Assembly: GCA_020433455.1 (NCBI GenBank)
Contig: JAGRCP010000035.1
Coordinates: 1-64,000, forward strand
DNA from: Caldilineaceae bacterium
Lineage (GTDB): Bacteria; Chloroflexota; Anaerolineae; Caldilineales; Caldilineaceae
Length of the DNA: 64,000 nucleotides
Direction: 5' to 3'
In this document: positions 44,359 to 55,391 of the stretch, piece by piece
Layout of the letters: each line of letters begins with the position of its first letter
How positions within the stretch are numbered: position 1 is the first letter of the stretch
The notes under the pieces: model-generated
What the model saw: only the letters and a program-made list of their open reading frames with translations
Database searches by the model: none
Told to the model about the DNA's origin: nothing
Program-made: the position numbers and the translations under genes

Positions 44359-44610
44359 ATGCACCTTTCTCCAGCGGCAATCTTGAGTGGCAACTTGAGG
44401 GGTAACTTTAAATAGTAAGTTTGATAGCTCCTCGCGGATGTTCGAAGGTCGCAATATGATCGCGATCGTATCGCGGCGGCGCAGGCATTGTAGACAAGAA
44501 GAGAAGCGAGGGCAACCTCGTCACACAGGCTGGGGGAGAGAGGATACCACGCGCCTCAAATCCGAAATGCGCCCGCACAGGCTAGCATTTGATCAACCGA
44601 ATGCCGCACA

Positions 44611-44635
44611 AGAAAAGAGGGGAGCTGCGCTCCCC
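44611..44635 (-). terminator. Rho-independent terminator of the DUF4331 operon
   Basis: On the minus strand GGGGAGC (44635-44629), loop GCA and GCTCCCC (44625-44619) are followed by a T-rich tail CTTTTCT (44617-44611). It lies about 40 bases past the DUF4331 stop. The rest of the 44359-44673 spacer shows nothing further that I can name. Confidence 0.75.
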
Positions 44636-44673
44636 CCCTCTCCTTGAGATGCTATTCGATTATCCCCTGAGTT

Positions 44674-46434
44674 CTATTCAGCCTCATCCTGCCGGCGGCG
44701 AGTCACCCAGGCCAGCGCCGGTAGAAGTAGAAGCACGCCCGCGCCCGCGCTCTGGATTGGCCGCTCCTGCACCCGGCGGGGGATCACCTGGAGTGAGAGC
44801 GCGCTCTGGCGAATCATGGGCAAGTAGATGCTCATGATCGGGTTCTGATGGATGTGATCCTGGCCGCTCTGGGCCTGGGCCACATAGGGAAATGCGGAGC
44901 GGAAGGCCACGTCATTGCCGTCCAGTCCGTCATCCAGCACCTGGATAAAGGCGGGATTGAAGCTGAAGTCACTATCACGACCATCCAGCACACCGTAGGC
45001 GGCTCCCGCCACAGCCAGGAGTTCGATCTCCACCACGTCATCGCTCAGGCGACGGCCATTGGGGAAGCCGCAGGCATCGCCACCCAAAACGCCCAGTCGG
45101 CTGGGCACAGGCGAGCAGAGATCGCCCTTGATGTTCGTGTTGATGCGGATCATCTCGGCAGGCTGTACGCCGGCCGGTTGGTTGACGTTGAAGCCTGCAG
45201 GCAGCGTCATGGGGCCGTTGGCGGTGGTGATGGTGAACTCATTGGCCAGCACCATGCCCGTCAGGAAGATGTCGAAGATATCGCCGCGGCCGGAGCGGGG
45301 CGTGCCCAGTTCCACATCGGTGGCGCAATCGTCATTCATATCGCCAGGCAACGGCACGCCGTAGAGACCGCAGAGCAGGTTACCCAGCTCAGGATCTTCC
45401 ACCGATTTCTGCAGAATCGGACCAAAGGTCGGATCAGTGTAAATGGTCAAGTCTTGCTCGGGCTTGAGGGTGTTGAAGGCGTCCTTGAGCGCAATGGGCA
45501 GCACCGCCTCGTTGACCAGCGGCATGCCCAGCCGGGAAACCTGCACCGGATCGCCGCTAACCGTCTGAAGGCCGTCACCGCTGATCACCCCGGCCAACCC
45601 GTTGAGAACCTGCATGGAGGGACGGCGGGACGTGGCCCAGACGCCCAGCACCGGCTCATCGCCCTGGGTGAGGCGGGAGATGGGCACTTCGATCACCAGC
45701 GAATGGACGTTGAAACCGGAGAGAGAATCGACCGGAATGTTGTTGCTTTCGTAGCCGATGGGCGAATCCTGTCCGCGCAGGGTGAGGAGATCAAAAACCT
45801 GGAGATCGACCCAGAAGGGGTCATCAGTCTGTCCGGCGAAGATTGTGATCATGTCGCCGTCATTCTCAACCATATGCACGCCCGCGGCTTCCAGATCGTC
45901 GTAGTTACCGGTGGACTTGCTGCCAATGTTCACCGGCGGAGCCAACACGTCGCTGACAAGGTCAACGCTGCCGTTCGCACTGGTCTCGGTGATCGTGTAG
46001 CGCTGCCGACGATTCCAGTTGGTTCCGTCCGCACCGATGGGACCGGTGTTGTAGAGGAAGGTCGCGCCATTCTGCACATCAACGCTTGCATCCAGCGTGT
46101 ACGTGAAGTCCGGAACGGCATCGCCGTTGTTGTCCACATGAATATCATAGAGCACATTCTCATCCCACTCGAAGTAGTTGGGGCCGCCTTCGGGCGCTTC
46201 AAAAGGGATCCAACTGCCGATGAGCACCAGGTTATCCGGATTATCCGGCGAGACGAAGACATAGGTGTCTGTGTTATCGGCGGAAGCATCCTTGGAGATA
46301 AGCGGAGCCTCCCGGTGGCTGGACGCGTCTACAGCGGGCGCAGTCACCAAAACCGACGCGACGAGCATGGCCAATGCCGTGACGGTGAGACCGATGCCGA
46401 TGCTTAGGCGTTTGGCGGTTGACGTAAATTTCAT
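44674..46434 (-). CDS. Secreted DUF4331 protein
   Basis: 586 residues. A signal peptide (about 1-37) ends near VDASSHREAPLISKDASADNTDTYVF, the strongest DUF4331 signature. Repeated modules follow (VENDGDMITIFAGQTDDPFWVDLQVFDLL is typical). The C-terminus has a hydrophobic stretch (AGAGVLLLLPALAWV) and then RRR, like a sorting or anchoring tail. Function is unknown. AAAGGA precedes the ATG. It is the last gene of a sigma/RskA-led operon with a TPR protein and NicO transporter, suggesting an envelope stress or metal-linked role (inference). Confidence 0.9.
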   Translation of the reverse strand: MKFTSTAKRLSIGIGLTVTALAMLVASVLVTAPAVDASSHREAPLISKDASADNTDTYVFVSPDNPDNLVLIGSWIPFEAPEGGPNYFEWDENVLYDIHVDNNGDAVPDFTYTLDASVDVQNGATFLYNTGPIGADGTNWNRRQRYTITETSANGSVDLVSDVLAPPVNIGSKSTGNYDDLEAAGVHMVENDGDMITIFAGQTDDPFWVDLQVFDLLTLRGQDSPIGYESNNIPVDSLSGFNVHSLVIEVPISRLTQGDEPVLGVWATSRRPSMQVLNGLAGVISGDGLQTVSGDPVQVSRLGMPLVNEAVLPIALKDAFNTLKPEQDLTIYTDPTFGPILQKSVEDPELGNLLCGLYGVPLPGDMNDDCATDVELGTPRSGRGDIFDIFLTGMVLANEFTITTANGPMTLPAGFNVNQPAGVQPAEMIRINTNIKGDLCSPVPSRLGVLGGDACGFPNGRRLSDDVVEIELLAVAGAAYGVLDGRDSDFSFNPAFIQVLDDGLDGNDVAFRSAFPYVAQAQSGQDHIHQNPIMSIYLPMIRQSALSLQVIPRRVQERPIQSAGAGVLLLLPALAWVTRRRQDEAE

Positions 46435-46540
46435 AGTGCTTTCCTTTCTGAAAATTGGTTGATAGAGAGATAATAGAAACAGTCAGTAGAAACAGCTGGG
46501 ATAAAGTTTTTTTGATGGGTGATGCATGACTCGTCACGTG

Positions 46541-47875
46541 TCACCTGACACTCACCGCGTAATACGCATTAATCGCCGTCGCCTTGTCCAAATGTGCCTT
46601 GGCATTCACCTGGTCGCCACGGGCCCGGGCGATTATCCCCGCATGATGGTGGAGCATGGCATCTCGGGTTCCCAGACGCAATGCTTCCTGGCTCAGCGTC
46701 CACGCCCGGTCGTAATCACCAGTGCGATAGAGAGCCCAGGCCAGCGTATCAGCCGCGTAGATAGTGGGCCGATGGCTGTAGACGGCTTCTGCCTGCTCCA
46801 GCGCCGTCGCCAACAGAGCGGTATCATCCCCGGCGTGATTCAGGGTAAAGCGGGCCAGTTCCAACTCTATATCCATGCCCGCCTCGGCGTTGAGGGCCTC
46901 CATGGCGAGGACCAGTTGAAATTGGGTCTGCGCCTCCTCGTTCCGGCCGGCCGCGGCGTAGAGATCGCCCAGCATGGTCACGAATGCAGGCAGGGGCAAC
47001 TGCTCGACCAGGGCCTCGTAGGCGCTGATTGCATCATCTGAACGCCCTTCCGCCGCCTGGATGCGAGCCAGCCCGGCCAGAGCATAAGGGTAGTCAGGAA
47101 CCCACGCCAGCGCCGCGCTGTAGGCTTCCCGGGCCGCGGCGAGGTCGCCCTGGCCCAGATGAAGATCGCCCAATTGGGCCAGAGACCAGAGAGCAGGTTC
47201 GCTGCCCTGGGTTCCGGCCTCGACCGCGGCCGTCATGGCCTCGATTGCACCATCCACATCCCCGTACAGTTCACGCACATAAGATACCCGGGTATACGAG
47301 TGCAGGTCCGGCCGCAGGTCGACCATGGCTTGAGCTGCGGCCGCGGCCTCCGCATAACGCCCCAGTTCAACTAACCCATCGACCTGAATCCCCTTGATCT
47401 GTGCGCGGTAAGGGTTGAGCACCTCCGCGCGCTCGGCCCAAAGAAGGGCGCCGTCGAAATCATGTCGCGCCAAGGCCAGCACGCCCTGGCCAATGAGCGC
47501 ATCCAGCTGATCCGGCGCCACCGCCAGCGCACGGTTGAGCGCCTCTTCAGCCTGAAGGTAGAGCAGGGGGTCACCGCTGGTGCGGACTTGAGCAAGTAAA
47601 GAGAGGCCAAGCTGTGCCTGTAGGGCCGGGTTCCTCGGGGTACGCTGAAGCTGCATCCGCAACTGGGCTATTCCGTCTTTGCTCTCTACCTCTATAGCCG
47701 CGACCGGAACCGCAGCCTCACTGCCGTGCCTCACAGCCAGGCTGCCCAAAACGACCGTCCCCAGCAGCAGAGAAAGGATCGCCAGTCGGCGGACAGAGCG
47801 CGGCAGGGAAATGAGGGTCGTCCGCAGGCCGGGTCGATTTGGGGCGGGATGATGGGGGATTCGACTGCTTTGCAT
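46541..47875 (-). CDS. Membrane-anchored TPR protein
   Basis: 444 residues. One N-terminal hydrophobic helix (about 31-47) is followed by a series of TPR-like helical pairs from about residue 65 to the end (for instance AEEALNRALAVAPDQLDALIGQGVLAL and ALAGLARIQAAEGRSDDAISAYEALV). The soluble part probably faces outward, given the basic residues before the helix. It is a likely scaffold for the DUF4331 protein or the transporter. AAGGAA precedes the ATG. Confidence 0.88.
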   Translation of the reverse strand: MQSSRIPHHPAPNRPGLRTTLISLPRSVRRLAILSLLLGTVVLGSLAVRHGSEAAVPVAAIEVESKDGIAQLRMQLQRTPRNPALQAQLGLSLLAQVRTSGDPLLYLQAEEALNRALAVAPDQLDALIGQGVLALARHDFDGALLWAERAEVLNPYRAQIKGIQVDGLVELGRYAEAAAAAQAMVDLRPDLHSYTRVSYVRELYGDVDGAIEAMTAAVEAGTQGSEPALWSLAQLGDLHLGQGDLAAAREAYSAALAWVPDYPYALAGLARIQAAEGRSDDAISAYEALVEQLPLPAFVTMLGDLYAAAGRNEEAQTQFQLVLAMEALNAEAGMDIELELARFTLNHAGDDTALLATALEQAEAVYSHRPTIYAADTLAWALYRTGDYDRAWTLSQEALRLGTRDAMLHHHAGIIARARGDQVNAKAHLDKATAINAYYAVSVR

Positions 47876-47996
47876 GATCTCGTTCCTTCTGGGTTGGACA
47901 CTTATTACACCCGTTTTTGGACAAAGCTATCGCCAAGGACAGGCGCTTGGCTGTTCGCGATCGGGAGATGATTCAGGTTGACGGTTGGATGAACTG

Positions 47997-49556
47997 CTAC
48001 ATGCCACCCAGGGCTTGCCAGGTGATGCCAATTCCGGCAATGGTGATGAAAAGCGCACTGCCTACAGGCATCAAGCGCAGCAGATGTCCGCTACTGGGAA
48101 TGCGGTCGAAAAGCTTACCGGCGTGAACCATGGCGATGCCCACAGCGGTCAATACGCCGGCCAGCCCCAGGCTGAAGGCGGTAATCAGTAGCAGACCAAA
48201 GCCCACCCGGCCCAATGCCACCGCGCTCAGCAGAACTACCAGAGCTGACGGGCAAGGGAGCAACCCGCCCGAAATGCCTAACGCGAGTAAGCTGCGCCAC
48301 GTCACCGGGTCCCCATCCGCGCCGGGGGGCATATGGCTGTACCCATGATCATGCCCATCCTCATGAGTGTGATCATGAATGTGCCCATGCTCGTGACTGT
48401 GATGATGATCATGGCTGTGATGATGATGCCCATGATGATGGCGCCCGTGAACAGACTGCCGATTCCGCATGTAGTTGCGCAGCATCAAAAGACCAATGGC
48501 GACGACCGAGAGACCGGAAAGAAGGCTCAGCCACGGGAAGAGAGTCTCAGGCAAGATGTAATTGGAGGCGAGGAGGGTGATCAGCCCCAGGGCAAAGACG
48601 CCCGCAGTATGGGTGATGGTCGTAGTCAGGCCGAGGAAGAGGGCATGGCGGCTCGTACCCCGGGAGCCGACCAGATACGCGCCCACAATGGTTTTACCGT
48701 GGCCGGGCGTCATGGCATGGGCCGCTCCCCAGCCGAAGGCCGCCAAAAGCGCCAGCAGCAGTGCCATGGGGCTGAGGGCCGGAATGGTAATCAGATCCGC
48801 AAAGCCGTCAGTTTCGGCCGCGCTGCCCATAGCCATCGAGTTACCCATAGGAGATATCTTCTCGGATGCGCCTAGTGCGGCCGAATTTGCGGCAAAGCGT
48901 AGCGTGACTGCTTCCCTCTGTAACGGCGCCTGCATGAGATCGGTTGGATAATCATGCAGTTCGTTGCTTACATCGTCTATCGGCATATCCGTTGCGAGTT
49001 GCAGATCGCCCACGGGCCGCACGACGATCTCTCGCCAGCCCAGCCGCTCTGGTTCATTGCCGTCTGCAAAAAACAGCGTTCCCTTTTCCAACCCGGCCGG
49101 CGCTAGCGAGGAAAAGCGCAAAGTCAGTCGTTGGGTCAACAGACCGGCCTGTCCCTGGGGAAAGATGATGTCGCTCTGCACCAACGCCAGTGGCACATCT
49201 TTGCCGTCAATCGTCAATGTCAAGTTTTTCTGAATCGTCGCAGCGGTTTGAACAACATAGTCGGTAACGGTAGCCGAATCAGCCAGGTCATTGGACTCCA
49301 AGCCGAGGCTCTTTTGCAGTTGCAAGGTAGGAATTTCGGCCATATCCATGATATAAAGCAGCTCCAACCTTTCGCTGCCCAGTTCGATGCGTGTATAGCG
49401 ATTAACGCTAAAGTTACCTAACGGATGAGCCAAAACCGTCACGGGAGTCAAAAGCAATACGATGACTAATAGAGGCAGAGCCCCGCGAATCAAATGCGAC
49501 AAGCGAAAGCGATCATTGTGTCTAAAGATTGAGAGAAAATTGAGAGAAGCGATCAT
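47997..49556 (-). CDS. NicO/RcnA-family Ni/Co transporter with His-rich loop
   Basis: 519 residues. An N-terminal signal-like helix and an outer domain of about 200 residues (from VLAHPLGNFSVNRYTRIEL) precede a six-helix NicO domain. WGAAHAMTPGHGKTIVGAYLVGSRG and TTITHTAGVFALG are its metal-path motifs. A cytoplasmic loop holds 21 His in 39 residues (about 48345-48470). Relatives export nickel or cobalt. AAAGGA supports the ATG at 49556 over the one 10 codons earlier. Substrate direction is inferred from family only. Confidence 0.88.
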   Translation of the reverse strand: MIASLNFLSIFRHNDRFRLSHLIRGALPLLVIVLLLTPVTVLAHPLGNFSVNRYTRIELGSERLELLYIMDMAEIPTLQLQKSLGLESNDLADSATVTDYVVQTAATIQKNLTLTIDGKDVPLALVQSDIIFPQGQAGLLTQRLTLRFSSLAPAGLEKGTLFFADGNEPERLGWREIVVRPVGDLQLATDMPIDDVSNELHDYPTDLMQAPLQREAVTLRFAANSAALGASEKISPMGNSMAMGSAAETDGFADLITIPALSPMALLLALLAAFGWGAAHAMTPGHGKTIVGAYLVGSRGTSRHALFLGLTTTITHTAGVFALGLITLLASNYILPETLFPWLSLLSGLSVVAIGLLMLRNYMRNRQSVHGRHHHGHHHHSHDHHHSHEHGHIHDHTHEDGHDHGYSHMPPGADGDPVTWRSLLALGISGGLLPCPSALVVLLSAVALGRVGFGLLLITAFSLGLAGVLTAVGIAMVHAGKLFDRIPSSGHLLRLMPVGSALFITIAGIGITWQALGGM

Positions 49557-49781
49557 ACCGATTTTCCTTTGTGTGCGCTGCTCCATCAGGAGCAGATGAA
49601 AACCCTTTCAACAGTAAAGGCGCACGGAAATCCGGTTTGGATCACATGAATTTTGAAATTAGGGAAAATTAGAGAGGTAATTGAGGAAAACGCCGAGTAA
49701 TTCCTTGGTCGATTATTCCGGATCGGCCGGAGAAGGAAAAGTGACTGGGCGTTTAAATAAAGCCAGAAAAAGCGTATTCTA

Positions 49782-50717
49782 TTATCCGCCCAGCAACACA
49801 ATCGGGCCGGTCGGTGCGGGGCTGCCGCCGGCCGGTTCAATACTGAGGCCCACCAGCGCAAACTCGCCGCTGCGGAGCGGAACTGTAATGGTCCAAATGG
49901 CCCGTTCGCCGGATTGCGCGGACAGAAGACCGGCAGGGGCAGGTGCGCCACCGTCAGGGATCAACCAGAGTTCATAGGTCTGGTCTTCACCGATGGGCGG
50001 TAAGTTAGAGGCAACCAACGTAGCCTGATCCGCAGTCAGGCTAAACAGTCCTCCTGCGTTGGGTGCGTCTTCAGTGCCCGCCAGGGCAAGAACCAGGTCA
50101 GCGCTGGTCAGTGAGGCAAGCTGAGCATTCTGTCCGCGGATTTGCTCTTGCAACAGGGCATTGACCTCTTCTATTTGTACCATCTCGGCCTGAAGCGCCG
50201 CCAATTCCTGCACGCCGGCGGACAGCTGATCCTCTAAATCGCCGATGCGCCCTTGCAGCTGAACCATGTAGAGTCCGGTAAAGAGCAGAAGTGCGGCTGC
50301 GGCAACGCCAATGGCGGCAGAGGCGGCATTGGCACGCCACCAGATGCCGATTCGCCTCCCAAGGCCGGAACGATTGCGAAAGTGAGTAGCAGATACAGCA
50401 GTGGGACGCGTTAATTTGGACGCAGCCGATGCCGGAGCAGTCAAGGGTGGAGTCTGAGCGCCCACGCGCGCGAGGATCTGCGCCGATAGTTCTGGCGGCG
50501 GCGCGACGGAAGGAACGCTGTAAGCAAGTCCATGCATGGACGCGGTCAGCTCATCTGCGCGTGCACGCATGGCTGCATCACCGCGCAGATAGGTCTCAAC
50601 TGCGAGCAACTCGTCTGCTTCCAGCGCCCTCAGCGCAAATGCAGGCAACATGGCCTCCACTTCGGCCCGGCTCCATCCATCAGATTGATTTCGCTGACGT
50701 TCCTCATCCTTGTTCAT
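49782..50717 (-). CDS. RskA-like anti-sigma factor
   Basis: 311 residues. The N-terminal sigma-binding part (EAMLPAFALRALEADELLAVETYL) is of RskA type and lacks the HxxxCxxC zinc motif. A single membrane helix lies at about 134-153 (AASAAIGVAAAALLLFTGLYMV). A coiled-coil segment then leads to the extracellular RskA domain (TYELWLIPDGGAPAPAGLL and SIEPAGGSPAPTGPIVLLG). Regulated proteolysis of such proteins frees the sigma factor. It lies 69 bases downstream of the ECF gene. Confidence 0.92.
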   Translation of the reverse strand: MNKDEERQRNQSDGWSRAEVEAMLPAFALRALEADELLAVETYLRGDAAMRARADELTASMHGLAYSVPSVAPPPELSAQILARVGAQTPPLTAPASAASKLTRPTAVSATHFRNRSGLGRRIGIWWRANAASAAIGVAAAALLLFTGLYMVQLQGRIGDLEDQLSAGVQELAALQAEMVQIEEVNALLQEQIRGQNAQLASLTSADLVLALAGTEDAPNAGGLFSLTADQATLVASNLPPIGEDQTYELWLIPDGGAPAPAGLLSAQSGERAIWTITVPLRSGEFALVGLSIEPAGGSPAPTGPIVLLGG

Positions 50718-50786
50718 GCCATCACACTCTCAACTACAGTCTTCGGTCTCAATAATAATCACCTATTGCATTTTACGCATCAAGCC

Positions 50787-51371
50787 CTATGGATATCCTT
50801 GCGCGCGCAACAGGTGTTCGAGCTTTTCCAACCCAAGGCGTAGCCGACTCTTGACTGTTCCCAGGGAAACTCCCAGTTCCTGCGCAATCTGCTGCTGGGT
50901 CTTGCCGTCGAAATAGGCCATTTGCAATGGAGTCATTTGATCCGACGGAATCTGCGCCAGCGCCGCGCGAATGTGATCGCTCCGCAGAGAAAGCCAGAGT
51001 TCGCTCTCGGGCGTTCGCTGATCCCCCCCCGCAGCATCGGCCAATTCAACGGCGCCGTCACCAGTAGTCTGCGGGCGCGCTTTCTGCCTGCGCAGATAGT
51101 CGAGGCTGCGATTGCGCGCAATCTGAAAAAACCACGCAAGCGCTGAGCCGCGTTCCTCGAACTGTTCGGCCCGCTCCCAAAGTTGCCAGAATGCCTCCTG
51201 CAATACCTCGTCTGCACCAGCTCGATCCTTCACAATCTGCAAAATGAGACCATAGGCCTGACCTGCGTGGCGTTGATAAAAGAGCGCATATGCATCTTGA
51301 TCCTGCCGCGCAATGGCGCGCAACAGGAGTTCGTCACTTTGCACTTGACGCTGTGCGACCGACGACGGCAT
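50787..51371 (-). CDS. ECF sigma factor, SigK-like
   Basis: 194 residues. Region 2 includes LLRAIARQDQDAYALFYQRHAGQAYGLI and the -10-binding EAFWQLWERA. Region 4 is LPLQMAYFDGKTQQQIAQELGV-like (written here from PLQMAYFDGK onward), followed by SLGTVKSRLRLGLEKL as recognition helix. Paired with the RskA gene next to it, this is a standard membrane-signal sigma system. It heads the run NicO-TPR-DUF4331, which are its probable targets (inference). Confidence 0.94.
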   Translation of the reverse strand: MPSSVAQRQVQSDELLLRAIARQDQDAYALFYQRHAGQAYGLILQIVKDRAGADEVLQEAFWQLWERAEQFEERGSALAWFFQIARNRSLDYLRRQKARPQTTGDGAVELADAAGGDQRTPESELWLSLRSDHIRAALAQIPSDQMTPLQMAYFDGKTQQQIAQELGVSLGTVKSRLRLGLEKLEHLLRAQGYP

Positions 51372-51660
51372 AACCGATTCTCGTTGATAATAAACGGATA
51401 GATGGCGGATACAATTACAATGTCCGCGTCATTGTCCGGATCGATAATTCCATGTGGATATACGATAAGCGTCCTCCTGCCATAGACGAGAAGAATTGCT
51501 CTCCAGCGTTAAACAAGAACAATCCAGCCCCCCTCTATAGAAATAGACGCATCGATCCCCTCTCTGGATGACCCTAATTTGAGCAAATGTTTGACGCATA
51601 AATAATATCTGCGCTGAGCATTGAGGTTCCAACGTCCATCCAGACAGATGATAACGAAGC
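51372..51660. other. Spacer upstream of the sigma gene
   Basis: About 290 bases between the ECF start and the 3' end of the PfpI gene. An 82-residue minus-strand frame here has no recognisable motifs and no ribosome site. An autoregulated ECF promoter is expected on the minus strand near 51380-51440, but I cannot fix its motif from one copy. Confidence 0.4.
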
Positions 51661-52344
51661 CTAGAGCAGAGCCGCAACCCTTCTGGCCGTAGCCTTAGCA
51701 GATTGTGGATTTTGGCCGGTTACCAAGCATCCGTCAGTAACAACTTTGGGCGTGAAAGGAATGAGACCTTTCTCATAAATCGCGCCGCGCTCTTTCATCT
51801 CCGCTTCGGCATTGTAGGGAATTTTCTTGACCACCCCTGCCAAGACTTCTTCTGTCCAGGAGAAGCCGGTAAGTTGGCGTCCCGCCACCAGTAGCGAGCC
51901 ATCCGACAGTCTGGTGTTCAGCAGGCCGCAATAGCCATGACAAACAGACGAGACAATACCGCCTCGTTCAAATATGGCCTGGGTGATCTGTTGCAATCCG
52001 ACATTATCCGGGAAGTCCCACATAACCGCATGGCCGCCGGTAAAGTAAATGGCATCGAACTGTGCAGGATCGATCTGATCGGGACGGGCCGTATTGGCCA
52101 ATAGCGCCATACTAGCCTCGTCAGCCAGCCAGGCTTTCGCGGTTACGTCCAGAAGCGGCCATTTGAGCGCCCGCGGTTCCAGAGGGGAAAGGCCACCTTT
52201 GGGACTGACGATATGTTGCTCGTATCCTTGCTCATCAAAAACATGCCATGCATGGGTCAACTCGGATAACCAAAGGCCGGTCGGTTCGGCAGGGTCTATG
52301 TAGTGATTGACATTGGTAACAACGTGCAGTATCCGTTTAGTCAT
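51661..52344 (-). CDS. DJ-1/PfpI-family protein (Hsp31-like amidotransferase class)
   Basis: 227 residues from the ATG at 52344. The upstream part of the longer frame overlaps the divergent gene and is not coding. IYFTGGHAVMWDFPDN and VSSVCHGYCGLLN carry the acidic residue and nucleophilic cysteine elbow of the Hsp31/glyoxalase III group; PTGLWLSELTHAWHVFDEQGYE is also typical. Likely roles are methylglyoxal or protein-damage handling. It is transcribed divergently from a NAD(P)-binding epimerase-like gene across a 199-base spacer. Confidence 0.88.
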   Translation of the reverse strand: MTKRILHVVTNVNHYIDPAEPTGLWLSELTHAWHVFDEQGYEQHIVSPKGGLSPLEPRALKWPLLDVTAKAWLADEASMALLANTARPDQIDPAQFDAIYFTGGHAVMWDFPDNVGLQQITQAIFERGGIVSSVCHGYCGLLNTRLSDGSLLVAGRQLTGFSWTEEVLAGVVKKIPYNAEAEMKERGAIYEKGLIPFTPKVVTDGCLVTGQNPQSAKATARRVAALL

Positions 52345-52543
52345 TTCGACAGGTGTTCCTTTTCGGTAATAATTGAACAACAATTTTAAATTTTTCGTTA
52401 ATTTTGGTTCGAGATGCGAGAAATCAAAGCCGAGCTCTTTCGGCCCATCCATTTTCACAAGGGCTTTCTGTTCGAATAGAAATAGTCGCCTCGAAAACTC
52501 ACTTAAGTTTTTGCATAACGCACAGTCAGGGGAGCAGCACTGC

Positions 52544-53473
52544 ATGCAGACAATATTAGGAGCTAACGGCCAGATCGGAAGCGGGTTAGCAGCCTGCTTG
52601 AAACGTAATTTTACTAGTGATATCCGATTGGTAAGTAGACGCCCGCGACAGGTCAACGCGACAGACCAATTGCTCAGCGCGGACTTGCTTGACCCGACAC
52701 AGGCTATCAAAGCAATTGAGGGATCAGAAATCGTCTACATGACGGTAGGGCTGCCTCTGGAGACAAGGCTATGGACAGAGCAATGGCCGATTCTCATGCA
52801 GAACACAATTAACGCATGCGCCACAGAAGGAGCCAAGCTGGTATTTTTCGACAACACCTATATGTATCCTCAGACGGCGCAACCGCAAACGGAGGAGACG
52901 CCGTTTCTGCCCAACGGAGCGAAGGGAAAAGTTCGAGCGGCAATCGTCACAGAACTCCAACAAGCGATGGCAGAGGGTCGGGTACAAGCCATGATCTGCC
53001 GGGCGCCTGAGTTTTACGGACCAGGCAAGACCCAAAGCATCACCAATTCAACCATCATCGAACCGTTAAAATCCGACAAGACGGCCAGAGTCTTCTTGCG
53101 CGATGACACTTTGCGCAGTCTGATCTACACCCCGGATGCCAGCCGGGCCATGGGGGTTCTCGGCAACACGCCCGATGCCTATAATCAAACCTGGCATCTT
53201 CCCTGTGACGATAATCGCCTGACCTATCGTCAATTCATTGAGTTAGCGGCCGGCATATTTGGCGTAGAGCCCAGCTACAAGATACTGAAGCGTTGGCAGC
53301 TCGCATTAGCCGGCCTACTAAACCAAAAGATCCGGGACTCGGCGGAGCTGCTGCCCCGCTATAGCGTGGATAACATCTTCCTATCTAACAAGTTCAAGGC
53401 GCGTTTCCCCAGTTTTCCCGTCACTACATTCAAGCAGGGACTGACCGTGATTGGGAACGAACCATCAAGTTAA
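52544..53473 (+). CDS. NAD(P)-dependent epimerase/dehydratase-like protein
   Basis: 309 residues of the extended or atypical SDR type. The nucleotide motif is ILGANGQIGSGLA at the very start. The YxxxK dyad is not obvious (NTYMYPQTAQPQ lies near that place), so it may be a nucleotide sensor or non-classical reductase like NmrA-type proteins. CRAPEFYGPGK and the LIYTPDASRAMG region fit the family. GGGGAG precedes the ATG. Regulation may be shared with the divergent PfpI gene. Confidence 0.82.
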   Translation: MQTILGANGQIGSGLAACLKRNFTSDIRLVSRRPRQVNATDQLLSADLLDPTQAIKAIEGSEIVYMTVGLPLETRLWTEQWPILMQNTINACATEGAKLVFFDNTYMYPQTAQPQTEETPFLPNGAKGKVRAAIVTELQQAMAEGRVQAMICRAPEFYGPGKTQSITNSTIIEPLKSDKTARVFLRDDTLRSLIYTPDASRAMGVLGNTPDAYNQTWHLPCDDNRLTYRQFIELAAGIFGVEPSYKILKRWQLALAGLLNQKIRDSAELLPRYSVDNIFLSNKFKARFPSFPVTTFKQGLTVIGNEPSS

Positions 53474-53507
53474 GTTGATCGGCAGTTCAACGTTGCGGCC
53501 AAAACCC

Positions 53508-53561
53508 GGGAGTGCCAAGCTCTAGTCCGGCAGACACGCCAAACTGAAGCTTGGCGCTCCC
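53508..53561. repeat. GGGAGTGCC-family inverted repeat
   Basis: GGGAGTGCCAAGCT (53508-53521) and AGCTTGGCGCTCCC (53548-53561) pair with one wobble. An internal TAGTCCGGC echoes the palindromes at 3310-3337 and 34655-34672. It lies between the convergent epimerase and ilvD genes and could double as a bidirectional stop. Confidence 0.7.
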
Positions 53562-53635
53562 AGGCGCAGACTCGTAACCGCGCTTTTATTCACTGAGTTA
53601 TCGAAGGCGTAACATACGAAGGGCGACGCTGCTCC

Positions 53636-55333
<1,698 letters not shown>

Positions 55334-55391
55334 GAGCAAAATTTCTCCAGTTGATTGATGATTACGAACAATCGTGCTAAGATGGCCGTGC

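Noticed and set aside
44848-46407. A 519-codon plus-strand frame opposite the DUF4331 gene
   Set aside because: The minus-strand gene has a signal peptide, a ribosome site and clear DUF4331 motifs; the plus-strand product is motif-free and His/Val/Gly-rich like other antisense frames here.
49557-49781. A cobalamin or Ni/Co riboswitch before the NicO transporter
   Set aside because: No conserved B12-box-like word or riboswitch-like stem series could be recognised in this 225-base spacer.
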